Notes: generated from the sequence alone by a model not told the origin. A stretch of DNA of 64,000 nucleotides from Paraburkholderia translucens (GCF_020881035.1 NZ_JAJITC010000006.1:62001-126000); one strand, 5' to 3'; shown: positions 25,387 to 38,269, counted from the first letter of the stretch. Translations and numbers: made by a program.

Positions 25387-25471
25387 GCAGGTGTGGCCGA
25401 GCGCGCAAAGGCACTGGTCTGCAAAACCAGGGACTATGTCCACGTAGGTTGGAATCCTGCCACCTGCTCCA
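25387..25471 (+). tRNA. Non-canonical tRNA, anticodon GCA (Cys), type II with swapped 19-56 pair
   Basis: An 85-base cloverleaf with encoded CCA. The acceptor stem pairs 25387-25393 with 25461-25467 (seven perfect pairs). The discriminator is T at 25468 and CCA is 25469-25471. The D-stem is three pairs with an 11-base loop. The anticodon stem CTGGT/ACCAG holds loop CTGCAAA, so the anticodon is GCA at 25421-25423. The variable arm is long, GGAC-TAT-GTCC at 25431-25441. The T-stem GTAGG/CCTGC includes one G-T pair, with loop TTGGAAT. The body aligns closely with bacterial tRNA-Ser (GTGTGGCCGAGCG then GGCACTGGTC) although anticodon and U73 are those of tRNA-Cys. The D-loop has C (25404) where G19 is expected and the T-loop has G (25451) in place of C56, a compensating swap. 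To my recollection such reversed-pair tRNAs (called tRNA-ReC) have been reported in Burkholderia; I could not verify this. Confidence 0.85.
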
Positions 25472-25730
25472 GGCTCTCTCAGCTTCGGCACTGATTCACC
25501 GCGCTGACGTTCGCAGTACTGATGATGCAAGCATGGCCAGGTGGCCGACGACATCGGTCTTGGCTTCAGGGAATTGCTCGTCAGGAGGTATAGCGAGGAG
25601 TAGATAGCAAATCTGTCTCCGATGACGGATACGACAGGTGGGAGCGGAAATCCGCGAAGAACTGAAAGAGCCCGGCGGTCACGCATTATTTGCGCGACAC
25701 GCCAGGCTCATCATTTCGGTCAAAGCGTTT

Positions 25731-27080
25731 TTAACGCACGAGGCACGGACGTTTATTGTCGAACTTCCAGTTCGGAATCAGATACTGCATCGCCACGCCG
25801 TCATCGCGCGCGCCGAGGCCGTGCTGCTGATACAGCGCGTGCGCCTTCTCGAGCGCGTCCATGTCGAGTTCGACGCCGAGGCCCGGCTTCTGCGGCACCT
25901 TGACCTTGCCGCCGACGATCCGCAGCGGATCTTGCGTCAGGAACTGACCGTCCTGCCAGATCCAGTGCGTGTCGATCGCGGTGATCTTGCCCGGCGCCGC
26001 GGCCGCGACGTGCGTGAACATCGCGAGCGAAATGTCGAAGTGGTTGTTCGAATGCGAACCCCACGTGAGACCCCAGTCGTTACACATCTGCGCGACGCGC
26101 ACCGAGCCCTGCATGGTCCAGAAATGCGGATCGGCGAGCGGAATGTCGACTGACTGCAACTGGATGGCGTGACCCATCTGGCGCCAGTCGGTCGCGATCA
26201 TGTTGGTCGCCGTTGGCAGGCCAGTGGCGCGGCGGAACTCCGCCATCACTTCGCGGCCCGAATAGCCGTTCTCCGCGCCGCACGGATCTTCCGCGTATGC
26301 CAGCACGTCGTGCTTGTCACGGCACAGGCGCACCGCTTCCGCGAGCGACCACGCGCCGTTCGGGTCGAGCGTCACGCGCGCCTCGGGGAAGCGCTCGGCG
26401 AGCGCCGTGACCGCTTCGATCTCGGCGTCGCCTGGCAGCACGCCGCCCTTCAGCTTGAAGTCGTTGAAGCCGTAGCGCGCCTGCGCGGCTTCGGCGAGAC
26501 GCACGACCGCTTCGGGCGTCATCGCCTCTTCGGTGCGCACGCGCTCCCAGTCATCACGCGCGCCGGCGTTGTTCGCGTACGGCAGATCAGTCTTGTTGCG
26601 ATCGCCGATATAGAACAGATAGCCGAGCATTTCCACTTCGTCGCGCTGCTGTCCTTCGCCGAGCAGTGCCGCGACCGGCACGCCGAGATGCTGACCGAGC
26701 AGGTCGAGCAGCGCGGCTTCGAGCGCGGTCACCGCATGAATCGTCGTGCGCAGATCGAAGGTCTGCAGGCCGCGGCCGCCCGCGTCGCGGTCGGCGAATT
26801 GCGTGCGCACCTTGTTCAGGACCGCCTGCAGATTGCCGATCGACTGGCCGACCACGAACGGCCGCGCGTCGTCGATCGTCTTGCGGATGTTCTCGCCGCC
26901 CGGCACTTCGCCGACGCCGGTATGGCCCGCGCTGTCGCGCAGGATCACGACGTTACGCGTGAAGAACGGACCATGCGCGCCGCTCAGATTCATCAGCATG
27001 CTGTCGCGGCCAGCGACGGGCACGACGCGCAGTTCGGTGACGACCGGCGTGACGCTCGATTCGGTAGGTTTTGTGGACAT
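25731..27080 (-). CDS. gudD: Glucarate dehydratase
   Basis: A 449-residue enolase-superfamily enzyme that dehydrates D-glucarate (or L-idarate) to 5-keto-4-deoxyglucarate. The start [10 protein letters not shown] at 27080 is preferred. The K-x-K motif is [11 protein letters not shown]. Metal ligands lie in [23 protein letters not shown] and [11 protein letters not shown]. The general-base His is in [17 protein letters not shown], and the C-terminal signature is [14 protein letters not shown]. It acts in the cytosol in hexarate degradation. The aldolase and semialdehyde reductase of the pathway are not in the window. Directly upstream is the stump of a transporter, and a FadR-type regulator diverges. 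A weak hairpin GCGTT/AACGC at about 25716-25735 may terminate it. Confidence 0.95.
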   Translation of the reverse strand: MSTKPTESSVTPVVTELRVVPVAGRDSMLMNLSGAHGPFFTRNVVILRDSAGHTGVGEVPGGENIRKTIDDARPFVVGQSIGNLQAVLNKVRTQFADRDAGGRGLQTFDLRTTIHAVTALEAALLDLLGQHLGVPVAALLGEGQQRDEVEMLGYLFYIGDRNKTDLPYANNAGARDDWERVRTEEAMTPEAVVRLAEAAQARYGFNDFKLKGGVLPGDAEIEAVTALAERFPEARVTLDPNGAWSLAEAVRLCRDKHDVLAYAEDPCGAENGYSGREVMAEFRRATGLPTATNMIATDWRQMGHAIQLQSVDIPLADPHFWTMQGSVRVAQMCNDWGLTWGSHSNNHFDISLAMFTHVAAAAPGKITAIDTHWIWQDGQFLTQDPLRIVGGKVKVPQKPGLGVELDMDALEKAHALYQQHGLGARDDGVAMQYLIPNWKFDNKRPCLVR

Positions 27081-27177
27081 GGGAAAAGCACCTGTGTGTG
27101 TAGTAAACCGCCGCGCGCTGCGACGCGACGCCAAGACCGTACAGCCCGCCCGTGATCGAGCCCAGGCGCCGCTGCAG

Positions 27178-27291
27178 ATAGCCGAAGTTGGCCGGCGCGA
27201 TGTTGAGATCGGTCTTCATGTGCGCGTTGACGAAGCCGATGTTCACGCGGTCGATATGGTTCGCGATGAACACGATGCGGCAAAACCTTAG
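27178..27291 (-). pseudogene. N-terminal remnant of a GudP-like MFS transporter
   Basis: About 36 codons upstream of gudD read VFIANHIDRVNIGFVNAHM and then [13 protein letters not shown], which is the first transmembrane segment and following loop of anion:cation symporters such as the glucarate transporter GudP. After that the frame turns into unrelated sequence and runs into the gudD leader. There is no start codon with a ribosome-binding site. The transporter gene that should sit in this operon has been lost except for this stump, which remains between the regulator and gudD. Confidence 0.65.
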
Positions 27292-27533
27292 CAGTCATCT
27301 GACGACAGTCTACCTCGTTATTTTCGACAAAACCAACTGCGTGTTTACCCTGTGTAGCTAGCTAAACCGCCTTTAAATCGTGGCAAATTCTTGGCTGCGA
27401 GACCTTGTTGCAAAAGCGAAGCGACCGTTCAAACTAAGACGTCCGATGTCTACAATCGCACCCCGCCGTTTGCACCTGCCGGACTCGCCCTCCTGTGCGA
27501 TACTCTGCGGCATCAGTTCAACCAGCCACAAAA

Positions 27534-28244
27534 ATGAGCAGCCTAACTGAAAAGGTGGTGGCCACCCTTTCCGATCAAATTCGCCGCGGCACGCTGAGGC
27601 CAGGCGACCGCATCCCCACCGAAGTCGAGATGATGAAGCAGCTGTCCGTGAGCCGCTCCGTCGTTCGCGAAGCGATTTCACGTCTGCAGGCGGCCAACAT
27701 CGTCGAGACGCGCCACGGCATCGGCACCTTCGTGCTCGCGCCCGCCGGCGAAAAACCGATGAAGCTGCCCGCCGCCGACCTCACCAGCATGCTCGACGTG
27801 ATGGCGATCATCGAGTTCCGCATCGACGTCGAGGCGGCCGCGGCCGCGCTAGCGGCCTCGCGGCGCACCGAGCAGAATCTCAAGCAGATCCGCATCGCGC
27901 TCGATCGCTTCGAGTCGGAACTCGGGCGTGGCAGCACCGACACGCTCGCGCACGACATCGAGTTCCATTTGCAGATTGCACGCGCGAGCGGCAACCGCTA
28001 TTTCTTCGACGTGCTGAGTCAGCTTGGCCGTTCGGTCAGCCCGCGCACGCGGCTCGGTTCGGCCGAGATCGCGGAGCTCGACCAGATCGAGGTTTTGCGC
28101 AGCGTGCTCGGCGAGCACCTGCTGATCTACCGCGCGATCGAGCGTCAGGACGCCGACGACGCGCGCGCCGCGATGCGCATGCATCTGAGCAACAGCCGCG
28201 AGCGACTGCGCCGCGCGCATGAGTTGACGAAGGCCGGGGTTTGA
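27534..28244 (+). CDS. FadR/GntR-family transcriptional regulator
   Basis: A 236-residue regulator starting MSSLTEKVVATLSDQIRRGT at 27534. Residues about 5-75 form the GntR winged helix (LRPGDRIPTEVEMMKQLSVS, then RSVVREAISRLQAANIVETR). The C-terminal FCD domain has the usual metal/ligand residues: Arg in EFRIDVEAAAAALA, Asp/His in LAHDIEFHLQIARASGN and the final His of LGEHLLIYRAIERQD. It is divergent from gudD and the transporter remnant, 454 bases from the gudD start, so it probably represses hexarate genes and is released by a sugar acid. The target site was not identified. Confidence 0.88.
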   Translation: MSSLTEKVVATLSDQIRRGTLRPGDRIPTEVEMMKQLSVSRSVVREAISRLQAANIVETRHGIGTFVLAPAGEKPMKLPAADLTSMLDVMAIIEFRIDVEAAAAALAASRRTEQNLKQIRIALDRFESELGRGSTDTLAHDIEFHLQIARASGNRYFFDVLSQLGRSVSPRTRLGSAEIAELDQIEVLRSVLGEHLLIYRAIERQDADDARAAMRMHLSNSRERLRRAHELTKAGV

Positions 28245-28612
28245 CGACATGCGGGGCCGACGGCGCCACGCAACGCAACCCGGCAAGTCACGCCGCCAGC
28301 AACATCCGCTCACTCCTCCAGGTCGAGATCCATCAACGCGGAGCCTGGCGATCCGCCATGCGCATCGCGCGCATTCACGCCGATCGCAGCGAAGCGCTGC
28401 TCGCGCGCCTGTACCTCGGTCACCGAAACGCACATCGCAATGCCGATCGAGCGGCGCGGCGCCCATGCTGCCTTCGCAACGACACCGTCGGCGTGATACA
28501 ACAGCGCTTGCGACATCCCCTTGCGACATCGTGAAGCTCGCTGCGGGAGGTGGTCCGATGTGTCACGCATCGGTCATCGCGGCGGGCCTCACCCCACCGA
28601 GGAGCGAACAGC

Positions 28613-30124
28613 ATGAGCGCATCGAAACCCGAAGCTCAAACCAACGCCGGTCCGACTGGCTCCTCCCCGGCTAAACGGGGTGTGCCGATCGGCCTGATCG
28701 CGAGCGTCGTCGCCTTGATCGTCGTTCTGCTGTTGCCGCTGCCCGCGACGCTGCCGCCCGCCGGCCACCGCATGCTCGCAATACTCGCCTTCGCAGTGGT
28801 GGTCTGGTTGACCGAGGCCGTCTCGTACGAGGCGAGCGCCATCATCATCACTTCCCTGATTGCGTTCCTGATCGGCACCGCGCCGACCATCAAGGACCCG
28901 AGCGTCGTTTACGGCACGTCGGCCGGGATTGGCATGGCGCTCGCCGGATTTTCGAACTCGGCGCTCGCACTGGTCACCGGCGCGCTGTTCATTTCCGCCG
29001 CGATGACGATTACCGGTCTCGACAAGCGCATCGCGCTCGTCACGCTGTCGCTGATCGGCACGACCACGCGGCGCATCCTGATCGGCTCGATCGCGGTGAC
29101 GATCGTATTGTCGCTGGTGGTGCCGAGCGCGACCGCGCGCAGCGCCTGCGTCGTGCCGATCATGATCGGCGTGATCTCGGCGTTCGGCGTCGACAAGCGA
29201 TCGAACATCGCGGCCGGCATCATGATCGTCGTCGCGCAGGCGACCAGCATCTGGAACGTCGGCATTCTGACGGCCGCCGCGCAGAACCTGCTGACCGTCG
29301 GTTTCATGGACAAGATGCTCGGCGCGCGTGTCACGTGGCTGGAATGGCTGGTCGCGGGCACGCCGTGGGCGATCGTGATGTCGGTCCTGCTGCTCGCGAT
29401 CGTTTTGAAGATGCTGCCGCCGGAAAGCGATCAGATCGCAGGCGGTAAAGAGGCCGTGGCGCGCTCGCTGCGCGAACTCGGACCGATGACCGGGCCGCAG
29501 AAGCGTCTGCTCGGCGTCGCGATCGGCCTGCTGTTCTTCTGGGCGACCGAAGGCAAGCTGCACCCGTTCGATACCACGTCGGTCACCTATATCGGCCTCG
29601 TGATCCTGATGCTGCCCCGCATCGGCGTGATGGACTGGAAGACCGTGCAGAACCGCATTCCGTGGGGCACGGTGATCGTGTTCGGCGTCGGCATCAGCCT
29701 CGGCACCACGCTCCTGACGACCACGGCCGGGCAGTGGCTCGGCGATCTCGTCGCGCATCACACCGGGCTCGATCATGCGGGCACGTTCACCGCGTTCGCG
29801 ATCCTGGCGGCCTTTCTGATCGTGATCCACCTCGGCTTTGCGAGCGCGACTGCGTTGACCTCGGCGATGCTGCCGATCCTGATCGCGGTGCTGCTATCGA
29901 TGCAAGCGGACTTCAGCCGGCTCGGCATGACGATGCTGCTCGGCTATGTGGTCAGCTTCGGCTTCGTGCTGCCGATCAACGCGCCGCAAAACATGGTGTG
30001 CCTCGCCACCGATACCTTCACAGCCCGTCAGTTCGCGCGCGTCGGCATCGTGCTGACGATCGTCGGGTATCTGCTGCTGCTTCTGTTCTCGGCGACATGG
30101 TGGCGCTGGCTCGGCTGGTTGTGA
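28613..30124 (+). CDS. DASS-family (SLC13-like) anion transporter
   Basis: A 503-residue inner-membrane protein with about 12 hydrophobic segments. The start ATG 28613 has GAGGAG nine bases upstream. LAFAVVVWLTEAVSYEASAI is the typical early DASS segment (W-x-T-E-A-x-P-like), with VPSATARSACVVPIMIGV corresponding to the S-N-T/A-T-A-x-A binding loop and FVLPINAPQNMVC to the second. Substrates are usually di- or tricarboxylates or sulfate coupled to sodium. The 368 bases between this and the FadR-type gene show no other gene. Whether it replaces the lost glucarate transporter is speculation. Confidence 0.85.
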   Translation: MSASKPEAQTNAGPTGSSPAKRGVPIGLIASVVALIVVLLLPLPATLPPAGHRMLAILAFAVVVWLTEAVSYEASAIIITSLIAFLIGTAPTIKDPSVVYGTSAGIGMALAGFSNSALALVTGALFISAAMTITGLDKRIALVTLSLIGTTTRRILIGSIAVTIVLSLVVPSATARSACVVPIMIGVISAFGVDKRSNIAAGIMIVVAQATSIWNVGILTAAAQNLLTVGFMDKMLGARVTWLEWLVAGTPWAIVMSVLLLAIVLKMLPPESDQIAGGKEAVARSLRELGPMTGPQKRLLGVAIGLLFFWATEGKLHPFDTTSVTYIGLVILMLPRIGVMDWKTVQNRIPWGTVIVFGVGISLGTTLLTTTAGQWLGDLVAHHTGLDHAGTFTAFAILAAFLIVIHLGFASATALTSAMLPILIAVLLSMQADFSRLGMTMLLGYVVSFGFVLPINAPQNMVCLATDTFTARQFARVGIVLTIVGYLLLLLFSATWWRWLGWL

Positions 30125-30534
30125 TGCTTCAGCGGGAACCGTTGGAATGGAAGCATGCGCCTCGACGCGGCATGGAGCCGCATAGCGTCGTTTTGCACAG
30201 CACGCACGGCCCCAATTTTCGCGATACGAAACGATCCCGCGCTTCGTAAAAAATCATGGTGCGCGGCACAAACCGGCCATTTCACGATGCTTGGCGCCGT
30301 TGCACATCGCGAAACTAAACACGCAACCCATTGTTTTTATGAAAATATTTTCAAGATAAAGAACGATTAGACGCCCACTTGCCCGAGGATTCGCTGACGT
30401 AGACTCTTTCACAACAGCACGCGCTTCACGCAGTCGGATTCGACGGGCCTGACGACAGGGGCCGCCCAAATCCCACAGATTGCGAAGAAGCCGTCACGAA
30501 CCGCGGTTTTTTATTGGCAATTGGGAGACTGAAA
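30125..30534. other. Intergenic stretch with a 14-base palindrome
   Basis: No gene is supported in these 410 bases. TGAAAATATTTTCA at 30340-30353 is a perfect palindrome in an AT-rich island, about 180 bases upstream of the small gene at 30535, and could be an operator. No promoter boxes are clear. Confidence 0.4.
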
Positions 30535-30762
30535 ATGAAGGGCTTTCGCTTTGGTTCGACACAGGGAGCGTTCTACATCCTGCCGGGTCAGGACGGCTGG
30601 GAAGCCACTTACGGCAACGAGACGCTCGGCGAGTTCTCAAGCCCGCAACAGGCCGCCGACGACCTGGCGCGCGGTCTGAGCTGCGAGCATCTGGCTGAAC
30701 TCGACACGTCGACGCTGGAAATTCCGGAGAAGCTCGCCGACTGGGAAATCGTTCACGTATAA
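30535..30762 (+). CDS. Small conserved hypothetical protein
   Basis: A 75-residue acidic soluble protein. ATG 30535 is preceded by GGGAG at suitable distance. Visible features are FRFGSTQGAFYILPGQDGWE, SSPQQAADDLARG and a C-terminal LEIPEKLADWEIV. I have seen comparable 70-80 residue proteins in proteobacteria with the pattern S-P-Q-Q-A-x-D-D-L, but no function is known to me. Codon use looks normal, and a perfect hairpin follows at 30806-30833. The gene stands alone between a transporter and icd. Confidence 0.7.
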   Translation: MKGFRFGSTQGAFYILPGQDGWEATYGNETLGEFSSPQQAADDLARGLSCEHLAELDTSTLEIPEKLADWEIVHV

Positions 30763-30805
30763 GGACGACTATGACCGACGGCGGCGTAGCAGTGAAAGCA
30801 GAAAT

Positions 30806-30833
30806 GACAATGGCGCCCGAAGGCGCCATTGTC
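30806..30833. terminator. Perfect hairpin between convergent genes
   Basis: GACAATGGCGCC (30806-30817), CGAA tetraloop, GGCGCCATTGTC (30822-30833). It lies between the small plus-strand gene and the end of icd on the minus strand. The following bases are only moderately T-rich, and more so on the minus strand, so it may serve as a weak bidirectional terminator. Confidence 0.55.
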
Positions 30834-30937
30834 GTACTTGCGGTCCTGCTTGCGGCTCTGAGCGCTGTGGGAGTGCGCGCTACCGCGTGGCTTCGAAGGC
30901 CGCCGCAGCGCTCACCGCTTCAGTCGCCTGCGTGGCT

Positions 30938-33578
<2,641 letters not shown>

Positions 33579-34463
33579 TTACGCCTCGCGCCCCAAAAAC
33601 TCGGCCACCATGCGGTTGAACTTGTCCGCATGCTCCCACTGCGCCCAATGCCCGCAGCGGCCGAACACATGCAGATCCGCGTTCGGCATACCGGCGACGA
33701 GCTTCAGACCGATATCCATCGGCACGAAACGGTCGTCGCGGCCCCAGATCACCAGCGTCGGCGCGACCACTTCGCCGAGGCGCGGACCGAAGTCATTGAA
33801 CTGCTTCGGATTCGCGGCGAGGCTCGCGACGAAATTCTCGAGGTGATCGCGGCGGGCCAGCATGTTCGCGAGCCGCGCCTGCATCAGGTCTTCGGTCAAC
33901 GCCTTCGAGTCGAACACGAAGACGCTCATCATGCGCTGCAGGTTCTCGATGGTCGGGTTGCGGTACAGCCCTTGCAGCAGCTTGATGCCTTCGGTCGGCA
34001 TCGGCACGAACTGGCTCGGGCCGCCCGTGCCGCCGCCCATCAACACGAGCTTGCCGACACGTTGCGGCTCGGCGAGCGCGAACGCGACCGCGCTATGGCC
34101 GCCCATCGAGTTGCCGATGATGTGCACACGTTCGATATCGAGCGCATCGAGCAGCGCCTTCAGGCAGCGCGCGTTGAGTTCCGAGCGCGATCCCTTGCAG
34201 ACGATCGGATCGCTCTTGCCCCAGCCGAGGCAGTCCATCAGGATCACGCGATAACCGGCCGCGACGAGCGGCTCGACGTTGCGATTGAAATTGGCCCAGC
34301 CGGTCGCGCCCGGTCCTGAACCGTGCAGCATCACGACCGTCTGCGCGCCCTGCCCCACATCGTTGTAGTGGAGCTGCATCTCACGTCCGTCTTCAATGAT
34401 CCGGACGAACCGGCTGGTTGCAGCTTCCGTGACCGCCATTGCCTGCGTGTTCGTGTTGCTCAT
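33579..34463 (-). CDS. mhpC: 2-hydroxy-6-ketonona-2,4-dienedioate hydrolase
   Basis: A 294-residue alpha/beta hydrolase, last gene of the mhp operon. It cleaves the meta-ring-fission product to 2-hydroxypentadienoate and succinate (or fumarate). Oxyanion region [18 protein letters not shown], nucleophile Ser in [15 protein letters not shown], Asp in [13 protein letters not shown] and His in [17 protein letters not shown]. The start MSNTNTQAM at 34463 is chosen; E. coli MhpC is about 288 residues. mhpD ends 23 bases upstream. Confidence 0.93.
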   Translation of the reverse strand: MSNTNTQAMAVTEAATSRFVRIIEDGREMQLHYNDVGQGAQTVVMLHGSGPGATGWANFNRNVEPLVAAGYRVILMDCLGWGKSDPIVCKGSRSELNARCLKALLDALDIERVHIIGNSMGGHSAVAFALAEPQRVGKLVLMGGGTGGPSQFVPMPTEGIKLLQGLYRNPTIENLQRMMSVFVFDSKALTEDLMQARLANMLARRDHLENFVASLAANPKQFNDFGPRLGEVVAPTLVIWGRDDRFVPMDIGLKLVAGMPNADLHVFGRCGHWAQWEHADKFNRMVAEFLGREA

Positions 34464-34486
34464 GTCGGATTCCTTTGTTTCAAAGG

Positions 34487-35299
34487 TCAAGTTGCGGAGA
34501 AAGTCGCGCGCACGCTACCGAGTCCGTCGATCTGCGTGGTGAAGGTGCCCGGCTGCGTGACCGCGACCATCGGGCCCAAAGCGCCTGTCATCAGCACGTC
34601 GCCGGCACGCAGGGGCGTGCCGAGCCGGACCATGCGGTCCGCGAGCCATACGGCCGCGTTCAGCGGATTGCCGAGACACGCGCCGCCATTGCCGCGCGAC
34701 AACACTTCCGAATCATTTGAAAGCGTCATCGCGCAAGCCGCGAGATCGATCTCGCGCAGCAGTACGGGGCGGCTGCCGAGCACGAAGCGCGCGCTCGACG
34801 CATTGTCCGCGACCGTGTCGACGAAACGGATGTTCCAGCCTTCGATGCGGCTGTCCACCACCTCGATGGCCGCGACCGCATAGGCGGTCGCGCGGATCAG
34901 ATCGGCGTACGTGTGGCGCTCCTGCAGCAGATCGTGTTCGAGCACGAGCGCGATCTCCGCTTCAACCTTCGGCTGGATCAGTTCGTTGAGCGGAATCGGC
35001 TGGCTGTCGCCATACGCCATCGATGCGAACAGCGCGCCGAAGTCAGGTTGGCCGACGCCGAGCTGACGCTGCACCGCCGGCGACGTGAGCCCGATCTTGC
35101 GGCCGACGATACGCTCGCCCGCCGCGACGCGCGCGGCCACGTTGGCCTGCTGCACCGCGTACGCAAGCTGCTCGGCCTCGGCCGGGTTCGACAGTTCGGC
35201 GAAGCGGGCGTCGTCGCGCAACGGCGCGATGGTCTGACGCGTGCGTTCCGACTCGCGCAGGCGCAGGGCCAGCGCGTCGACATTGCTCTGAGTGTTCAT
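34487..35299 (-). CDS. mhpD: 2-keto-4-pentenoate hydratase
   Basis: A 270-residue hydratase that adds water to 2-hydroxypenta-2,4-dienoate to give 4-hydroxy-2-ketopentanoate. Family blocks are [20 protein letters not shown], the metal-binding Glu pair in [15 protein letters not shown], and [20 protein letters not shown]. The length matches E. coli MhpD (269). It lies 18 bases downstream of mhpB and 23 bases upstream of mhpC in the same operon. The next enzymes of the pathway, aldolase MhpE and acetaldehyde dehydrogenase MhpF, are not in the window. Confidence 0.93.
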   Translation of the reverse strand: MNTQSNVDALALRLRESERTRQTIAPLRDDARFAELSNPAEAEQLAYAVQQANVAARVAAGERIVGRKIGLTSPAVQRQLGVGQPDFGALFASMAYGDSQPIPLNELIQPKVEAEIALVLEHDLLQERHTYADLIRATAYAVAAIEVVDSRIEGWNIRFVDTVADNASSARFVLGSRPVLLREIDLAACAMTLSNDSEVLSRGNGGACLGNPLNAAVWLADRMVRLGTPLRAGDVLMTGALGPMVAVTQPGTFTTQIDGLGSVRATFSAT

Positions 35300-35317
35300 A
35301 GCGGGTTCCTGATTGGG

Positions 35318-36268
35318 TTAGACGTGGGCCGTCGCGGGCCGCGCGTGCATCGCGCCGAAGCCCGCGATCCATTCGGGGATCGGACGGTAGTAATCGAGCG
35401 ACGCATGATACGGGCCGCTCGCGTTCAGTGCGCCGAACGCGGCGATCCAGGTGCGGATTTCGTGCGCGGACTTGCCGGCGTCGCGCGTGATCGCGTTGTT
35501 CGTCAGGCCGTCGAGCGCGGTGAGTTCGCCGTCTTCGAGCAGCTTGAGGAACGCGCGGTCCCATTCGGGATTGAGCGGATGCAGATGGCTGTCGCCCGCG
35601 GTGAAAGCGCGCGCCGCCGCGATCGTGCGCGCCTGACGCGCCGCGCGCGATTCGGCCGACGGATTGCGGCCGGCGATCAGACGCTCGGCGACTTCCTCGC
35701 TCGCGCCGGCCAGCTCCGGCACGGGCGGCTCATGCGAGATGCCGCCCGAACCGATCAGGAGCACGCGTTTATTCGAGCGTGCGAGCGCGCGGCCGAGCGC
35801 ATCGCCGAGCAGACGCGCACGGCGGCACGAAGCCATCGGCGCGGCCACCGAATTGATGAACACCGGCACGACCGGATAACGATCGAGGCCGCCCGTCAGA
35901 ATCTCGAGCGCTTGCGCGCAACCATGATCGACCTGCATCCGGTACGACAGCGCGACGTCGACGTCGCTCGCGAGTACCGCTTCGGTGAGTTCGAGCGCGA
36001 TATCGGCGGGCACGTCGAGCGGGCCGGCGAGGCTCTCGAAGTCGCCGATCGCGCTCGCCGATGCGCCGATGCAGAACGGCGGCATCACGTCATAGAAGAA
36101 ACCGTTGTAGTGGTCAGGCGCGAACACGACGACCAGTTCGGGATCGAACTCGACGACACGCGCGCGCGCCGCCGCATGCACGCGCTCCACTTCCGCGACG
36201 ATTTCGGGCGCGGGATCGTAGTAGCCGTGCAAGGGCGTGTGTGACAGGCATTCGAGCAGCAGCGGCAT
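35318..36268 (-). CDS. mhpB: 3-(2,3-dihydroxyphenyl)propionate 1,2-dioxygenase
   Basis: A 316-residue class III extradiol dioxygenase that opens the ring of 2,3-dihydroxyphenylpropionate with Fe(II). It starts MPLLLECLSHTPLHGYYDPA, where the first His ligand is in LSHTPL. VVVFAPDHYNGFFYDVMPPF contains further catalytic residues, SYRMQVDHGCAQALEIL the central His, and IGSGGISHEPPVPEL a C-terminal His. The start at 36268 lies one base after the mhpA stop, so translation is probably coupled. E. coli MhpB is 314 residues. Confidence 0.94.
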   Translation of the reverse strand: MPLLLECLSHTPLHGYYDPAPEIVAEVERVHAAARARVVEFDPELVVVFAPDHYNGFFYDVMPPFCIGASASAIGDFESLAGPLDVPADIALELTEAVLASDVDVALSYRMQVDHGCAQALEILTGGLDRYPVVPVFINSVAAPMASCRRARLLGDALGRALARSNKRVLLIGSGGISHEPPVPELAGASEEVAERLIAGRNPSAESRAARQARTIAAARAFTAGDSHLHPLNPEWDRAFLKLLEDGELTALDGLTNNAITRDAGKSAHEIRTWIAAFGALNASGPYHASLDYYRPIPEWIAGFGAMHARPATAHV

Positions 36269-36269
36269 G

Positions 36270-38090
36270 TCAGGCTCCGGCGGTTTCAGGGATTGAGAAG
36301 GCAGCGACGCCATCAGGCGCGAACGCCGCTTCGAGATGCAGCTTCTGCGCGAGTTCGATGATCAGTTGCGACACCTGCTGCGGCGAGCTCATGCCCGCGA
36401 CGAAGCGATCGGGACGCAATAGAACGACCGATTCAGGCACACGCGCAAACCAGTCCTTCAGCCGCGTGTTCGCGTCGCCGATTGCGATGACGTGTTCAGG
36501 CACGTCGTCATGGAAAGACAATTGCGTGTCCGGCTTCGCGACCACGAAGCAGCCGCCGAGCCGCTGCCAGATCGCGCGCGCTTGCTCCGACAGACCGAAG
36601 GTCGGCTCCGCGCCCCAGCCGATGATCGCGAAGCGGTTGCCGAGCACGTCGTCGAGCCGCACGATGTCGCCGCTCACCGTGCGCACGCGCGGCTGAATGA
36701 ACATGCGGCCGACCGGCGAATGACAGTGCGGGTCGCGTCCATACACGAGGCGGCCGAGCCGCGACTCGCGCTTCTCGCTCATCAGACCGAGCAGACGCCC
36801 CGGCGCCGAATGACCCGAGCGTTCGAGCACGCGCGCGAGCCAGCCATGCTTGCGCGGCGTGCGTGCGAGCAGTACGACGCCGCTTTCATAGCGCGGCATC
36901 GGCTTGAAACGCATTTCGACGAAGTAGCGCTTGACCGCCGGAAACCAGTTGAACGTACGCACGAATGCGTCGCGGAACTTGATGCCGAAGCGGCTCGTCG
37001 GCGCGAAGATGTCGCCCGCGACTTCAGAGAGGTGAATCATCGAGCGCGCATGTGAACGCCGCTCGGCGGTGTAGGTATCGAGCAGCGCGTCGCCGGCAAC
37101 ACCCTTGACCACCATCGCGAGTTTCCAGCCGAGGTTGCTCGCGTCGCGAATCCCGCTGTTGTAGCCCTGGCCCTGCCACACCGGCATGATGTGCGCGGCG
37201 TCGCCGGCGAGCAGCACGCGGTTCACGCGGAAGCTGCTCGCGAGCCGCGCATTGTGCGTATAGACGCGCTTGCGGATGTAGTCGACCTTCTCCGGATCGG
37301 CGACGACCTTGCGGATCAGCGCGGCCATGTTCTCCGGCTTCGACAGCTCTTCCTCGGTCTCGCCGGGCATCACCATGAATTCGAAGCGGCGAATGCCGTG
37401 CGGCAATGCGGCCGACACATACGGGCGCCGCGGATCGCAATGAAGGTACACGTGCGGCGAGCCGATCGGATCATTGCGTACGTCGACGACGATCCACTGA
37501 TTCGGCTTCGTACGGCCCTCGAACGGCACGTCGAGCGTACGGCGCACGAAGCTGTTGCCGCCGTCCGCGCCCACCATATACGAAGCGCGGATCGTCCGGC
37601 GGCCGCCCTCGGCGTGTTCGGTTTCGATCGTGACGCCGCTGCCGTCCTGTGTGAACGAATTGACCGTATGGCCGAACAGCACCTCGACGTGCGCGAAGCG
37701 CTGCAGACCGTCGTACAGCACGCGATCGGCCAGCGGCTGAATGAACGCGTTGCGGCGCGACCAGCCGAATTCGTCGGTGCGCGGTTCGATCGATGCGAAG
37801 CAACGGCCCTTGCTCGTGAAGCGCATCCAGTGATCGGGGGTGGTGTGCGGTAGCAATGCATCGGCGAGACCGACGGACTGGAACACGCGCAACGCTTCAT
37901 CATCCAACCCGATTGCGCGCGGATAGTCGATGATCTTGTCGAGCTTTTCGATCAGCACGACGCGCACGCCCTGGAGGCCGAGATAGTTGGCGATCATCAG
38001 ACCGACCGGGCCGGCGCCGATGATCGCGACGTCGGTGGTGAGCGTTCCGCTGTGGCCTTCGACGGCCACCGGGTCGAGCGGTTGGGGCAT
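36270..38090 (-). CDS. mhpA: 3-(3-hydroxyphenyl)propionate hydroxylase
   Basis: A 606-residue FAD monooxygenase, first gene of the operon. It hydroxylates 3-hydroxyphenylpropionate and 3-hydroxycinnamate at C2 with NADH. FAD motif [20 protein letters not shown] (residues about 22-41), then the DG motif [20 protein letters not shown] and the GD motif [20 protein letters not shown]. The C-terminal thioredoxin-like extension makes it longer than E. coli MhpA (554). ATG 38090 has AGGAGA seven bases upstream. It is divergent from mhpR; the shared 220-base control region includes a perfect palindrome at 38270-38286. Confidence 0.94.
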   Translation of the reverse strand: MPQPLDPVAVEGHSGTLTTDVAIIGAGPVGLMIANYLGLQGVRVVLIEKLDKIIDYPRAIGLDDEALRVFQSVGLADALLPHTTPDHWMRFTSKGRCFASIEPRTDEFGWSRRNAFIQPLADRVLYDGLQRFAHVEVLFGHTVNSFTQDGSGVTIETEHAEGGRRTIRASYMVGADGGNSFVRRTLDVPFEGRTKPNQWIVVDVRNDPIGSPHVYLHCDPRRPYVSAALPHGIRRFEFMVMPGETEEELSKPENMAALIRKVVADPEKVDYIRKRVYTHNARLASSFRVNRVLLAGDAAHIMPVWQGQGYNSGIRDASNLGWKLAMVVKGVAGDALLDTYTAERRSHARSMIHLSEVAGDIFAPTSRFGIKFRDAFVRTFNWFPAVKRYFVEMRFKPMPRYESGVVLLARTPRKHGWLARVLERSGHSAPGRLLGLMSEKRESRLGRLVYGRDPHCHSPVGRMFIQPRVRTVSGDIVRLDDVLGNRFAIIGWGAEPTFGLSEQARAIWQRLGGCFVVAKPDTQLSFHDDVPEHVIAIGDANTRLKDWFARVPESVVLLRPDRFVAGMSSPQQVSQLIIELAQKLHLEAAFAPDGVAAFSIPETAGA

Positions 38091-38269
38091 GTTGTCTCCT
38101 TGTTTCGACCAGTGTCAGTGGATCGAGACGATCAGGAGCGCAAAGGCGGGAACCGGCTGCCGCCACGGCGAAAATATCGCCCGCGCACAACAGCTTGCGT
38201 CTCCATGAAATCGTTGATTTGCTGGCAGTCTAGAACCGCCCCTTTGCACGCTCAACAAAATCTGGAAAT

